Part shown: positions 62,177-64,000 of the stretch, piece by piece | How positions within the stretch are numbered: position 1 is the stretch's first letter | Layout of the letters: each line of letters starts with the position of its first letter | NCBI RefSeq assembly: GCF_011006175.1 | Contig: NZ_CP048795.1 | Location: forward strand, 1,356,491 to 1,420,490 | Length of the DNA stretch: 64,000 bases | Direction of reading: 5' to 3' | DNA from: Hydrogenobacter sp. T-8 | GTDB taxonomy: Bacteria; Aquificota; Aquificia; Aquificales; Aquificaceae | Translations under genes and position numbers: made by a program | Notes under the pieces: model-generated | The model's input: the letters and a program-made list of their open reading frames with translations, nothing else | Database searches by the model: none | Told to the model about the DNA's origin: nothing

Positions 62177-63056
62177 TTAGACCCTCCACATCTTCTGGGT
62201 AGGAATAAACCTCAAAGCCATACTCCTTTGCAAGGTTCATCGCCTTTGAGTCCACCATAGGGGATATAATCAAGACCCTATCTACCTCTTTGCCTTCTCT
62301 CTTTTTGTAAAACTCCACTTTTCTTTTCAAAACAAACACATCAGGCTTACTAATTGAAGACTTTATCTCCGCAATAAGGGTTTTACCATCCCTTATTATC
62401 AGGTCAAGCTCCACTTGGTCTGGTCTTCCAAAGACTTCTCCCTCTTGGTCGTAAGCTAAATACCTTTCCACCTTCACAGGAAAGTCTTCTTCAAGTATGC
62501 CTTTTATAGCCTCTCTAAAGGAGCTTTCCGCTCTTAGACCCCACCTTGCACCCAATGCTCCTATGCCTGTGTCGTATTTCCTATGGAGTTTCTTAATCTC
62601 TTCCATTAGCTCTCTGTTTATTTTCTGTTGCTCTTCCCATCTTCTTTGTTGCTCTTCCCATCTTCTGTTTTGTTCTTCCCATAGTTTCCTTTGCTCCTCC
62701 CATCTTCTATTTTGTTCTTCCCATCTTTTATTCTGCTCTTCCCATCTTCTTTCTTGCTCTTCCCATCTTCTGTTCTGCTCTTCCCATCTTCTATTTTGCT
62801 CTTCCCATCTCTTGTTCTGTTCTTGCCAGAGAGCGCTTTGTTCTTGCCATCTTCTTTCCTGCTCTTCTCTGAGTCTCACAAGCTCATCGCCTATTTTTAC
62901 CAATTGTCTGTATAGCTTCTCTATATTGTCTTCTGTTTTTTCCCTGTCCGCAAAGTAAGTGGAAAGCTCCTTAACTACGTATTCTCTGAGCTCGGGTTCT
63001 TGCAAAACCTTTCTCAAAAACCTTTTCGCCTTCTCTACAAAAACTCTTTTTGCCAT
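62163..63056 (-). CDS. DUF3782-like coiled-coil protein with PD-(D/E)xK nuclease-type domain
   Basis: The 297-residue protein has a basic helical N-terminus, then eleven successive heptads at residues 67-143 of the form xxxWEEQ or xxxWQEQ, then a nuclease-like domain with VELDLIIRDGKTLIAEIKSS, where the aspartate, glutamate and lysine fit a PD-(D/E)xK active site. This matches the DUF3782 type of proteins of unknown function in thermophiles. The tryptophan at each heptad is striking. The gene is upstream of hemL and overlaps it by 14 bases; it diverges from thrC. Confidence 0.78.
   Translation of the reverse strand: MAKRVFVEKAKRFLRKVLQEPELREYVVKELSTYFADREKTEDNIEKLYRQLVKIGDELVRLREEQERRWQEQSALWQEQNKRWEEQNRRWEEQNRRWEEQERRWEEQNKRWEEQNRRWEEQRKLWEEQNRRWEEQQRRWEEQQKINRELMEEIKKLHRKYDTGIGALGARWGLRAESSFREAIKGILEEDFPVKVERYLAYDQEGEVFGRPDQVELDLIIRDGKTLIAEIKSSISKPDVFVLKRKVEFYKKREGKEVDRVLIISPMVDSKAMNLAKEYGFEVYSYPEDVEGLNEEH
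62628..62858 (-). repeat. 11 tandem 21-base units encoding W-containing heptads
   Basis: Eleven contiguous 21-base units, each close to the reverse complement of TTGCTCTTCCCATCTTCT plus a variable codon, encode the repeating heptads of the coiled-coil gene. They are in frame, lack spacers and are not CRISPR. Confidence 0.9.
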
Positions 63057-63110
63057 GGCAAGACTTATATTATATTATCTTTACTTTTAGATTCCTCCGG
63101 AGGTAGCAAG

Positions 63111-64000
63111 ATGGCAAGTGTGCTTGGACTAAAGTGCAGAGAATGCGGAAGGGAGTACAGCTTAGAACCCATTCATGTGTGTGAGTATTGCTTTGGTCCC
63201 CTTGAGGTGGTTTATGACTACGATGAGATAAAGAAAAAGGTCAGCAGGGAAAAGATACAGGAGGGTCCAAAAAGCCTATGGAGGTACATTGACCTTCTGC
63301 CGGTAGAAGAGCCAAGGGTTGGTCTAAATGCAGGTTTTACGCCTCTCAAAAAGGCTGAAAACCTTGGTAAGATGCTTGGGCTTGAAAACCTCTACATAAA
63401 GGACGATTCTGTGAACCATCCCACGCTCTCTTTCAAAGACAGAGTGGTCTCCGTTGCCATATCAAAGGCAATAGAGTTTGGTTTTGACACCGCTGCGTGT
63501 GCTTCTACAGGAAACCTTGCAAACTCTGTGGCAAGCCACTCCGCTCAAGCTGGTCTTAATTGTTTTGTTTTCATACCTGCCAACCTTGAGTCCCAGAAGA
63601 TATACGGAAGTCTTGTTTTTGCTCCCACGGTGGTGGCAGTGGAGGGCACGTATGACGACGTAAACAGACTTTGCTCTGAAATTGCCAATGAGCTCCAATG
63701 GGCTTTTGTAAACATAAACATAAGACCCTTTTACGCGGAGGGTTCAAAAACCCTTGCCTTTGAGGTTGTAGAACAGCTTGGATGGAGAGCTCCAGACGCA
63801 GTGGTAGCCCCAGCAGCTTCTGGGTCCCTAATTACCAAGATATGGAAGGGTCTAAAAGAGCTCGTAAGGGTTGGTCTGATAGAGGAGATGAATACAAGGG
63901 TTTACGGTGCACAAGCGGAAGGGTGCTCTCCAATAGCTCAAGCGTGGAAAGAAGGAAGAGACTTTATAAAGCCTGTAAGACCCAATACCATAGCCAAGTC
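63111..64000 (+). CDS. thrC: threonine synthase (partial at window end)
   Basis: The first 296 residues are visible. An N-terminal zinc-ribbon-like segment (CRECGREY ... CEYCFG) is followed by the PLP-binding lysine in TLSFKDRVV and the phosphate/cofactor loop CASTGNLAN. This is a fold-type II PLP enzyme that forms threonine from O-phosphohomoserine. GGAGG lies 7 bases before the ATG. It diverges from the coiled-coil gene across 54 bases of AT-rich sequence with TATATTATATTATC, which could hold promoters for both. The C-terminus lies beyond the window. Confidence 0.93.
   Translation, partial: MASVLGLKCRECGREYSLEPIHVCEYCFGPLEVVYDYDEIKKKVSREKIQEGPKSLWRYIDLLPVEEPRVGLNAGFTPLKKAENLGKMLGLENLYIKDDSVNHPTLSFKDRVVSVAISKAIEFGFDTAACASTGNLANSVASHSAQAGLNCFVFIPANLESQKIYGSLVFAPTVVAVEGTYDDVNRLCSEIANELQWAFVNINIRPFYAEGSKTLAFEVVEQLGWRAPDAVVAPAASGSLITKIWKGLKELVRVGLIEEMNTRVYGAQAEGCSPIAQAWKEGRDFIKPVRPNTIAK

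Noticed and set aside
62628-62858. Tandem repeats as a possible CRISPR array
   Set aside because: Units are contiguous, 21 bases, in frame and without spacers; no cas gene is nearby.
62497-62958. Plus-strand ORF rich in repeated CSSHLLF units
   Set aside because: It is the antisense reading of the minus-strand heptad repeats; the low-complexity pattern follows from the 21-base units.

Overview
The window looks like a chromosomal segment from a member of the Aquificaceae (Hydrogenobacter/Thermocrinis/Aquifex-like thermophilic chemolithoautotrophs). I infer this from the protein sequences (rich in K, E, I and V), the heavy use of ATA for Ile and AGG/AGA for Arg, very dense packing with overlapping genes, and the gene mix: ClpC, Smc, group-4-hydrogenase-like membrane complex, SCO protein, DsrE-type protein, GH57-type enzyme. 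The genus cannot be fixed from sequence alone. No transposase, CRISPR array, rRNA or prophage is visible.

Layout. 1-4107 (minus): dnaX, a DUF4911-like gene, an MFS transporter, nth and a DNA methyltransferase cut by the window edge. 4183-10069: clpC and smc, convergent. 10091-17676 (plus): two diguanylate cyclases, a small membrane protein, infC, radA and a two-component pair. 17660-18874: hisS. 18944-22612: a heme/cell-wall operon (CopD/HemJ-like protein, cupin, hemA, Lrp-type RAM protein, a 58-residue ORF, murA). 22609-23753: hsp20 and a dsrE-like gene around the only gene-free stretch longer than 300 bases, which holds a candidate structured RNA. 23776-28172: glycosyltransferase 9, moaD, Uma2-type gene and purH (minus), then a radical-SAM/HhH repair-type protein.

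28143-35064 carries a divergent six-gene cluster for a membrane complex of the Hyf/Hyc (group 4 hydrogenase) type. Its large subunit has lost all four nickel-binding cysteines, so it is an energy-converting-hydrogenase-related (Ehr) complex rather than a hydrogenase; its electron donor and acceptor are unknown. It has two antiporter-like pumps, one NuoH-like and one HyfE-like subunit, and a small subunit with intact Fe-S cysteines, but no ferredoxin subunit in the cluster.

35053-40772: lysA, a CBS protein, pgsA, a lipoate-ligase-like gene and an unusual beta-propeller/MoxR-type AAA fusion. 40781-49581 is a long plus-strand series: RNase G, a BamD-like lipoprotein, rsfS, a LapA-LapB fusion, an MglA-type GTPase with a triple DUF4388-like partner, a response regulator and kinase, SCO and rsmG (apparently without a canonical start codon). 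49551-54264 (mostly minus): trmI, a small exported protein, DUF503 (plus), MEMO, JAMM peptidase, asd and gmk. 54282-60910 (plus): tRNA-Val(GAC), accA, a GH57-like enzyme, nicotinate phosphoribosyltransferase, rpoZ, a second CopD/HemJ-like protein and a lytic transglycosylase. 60902-64000: hemL and a coiled-coil DUF3782-like protein (minus), then thrC, cut by the window end.

A regulatory theme runs through the window. More than twenty genes have a TATAAT-like hexamer only 5-10 bases before the start codon and no Shine-Dalgarno sequence, which predicts leaderless mRNAs. At several divergent pairs a single AT-rich octamer to dodecamer provides overlapping -10 elements for both directions. Convergent genes almost always overlap at their 3' ends, leaving no room for ordinary intrinsic terminators.
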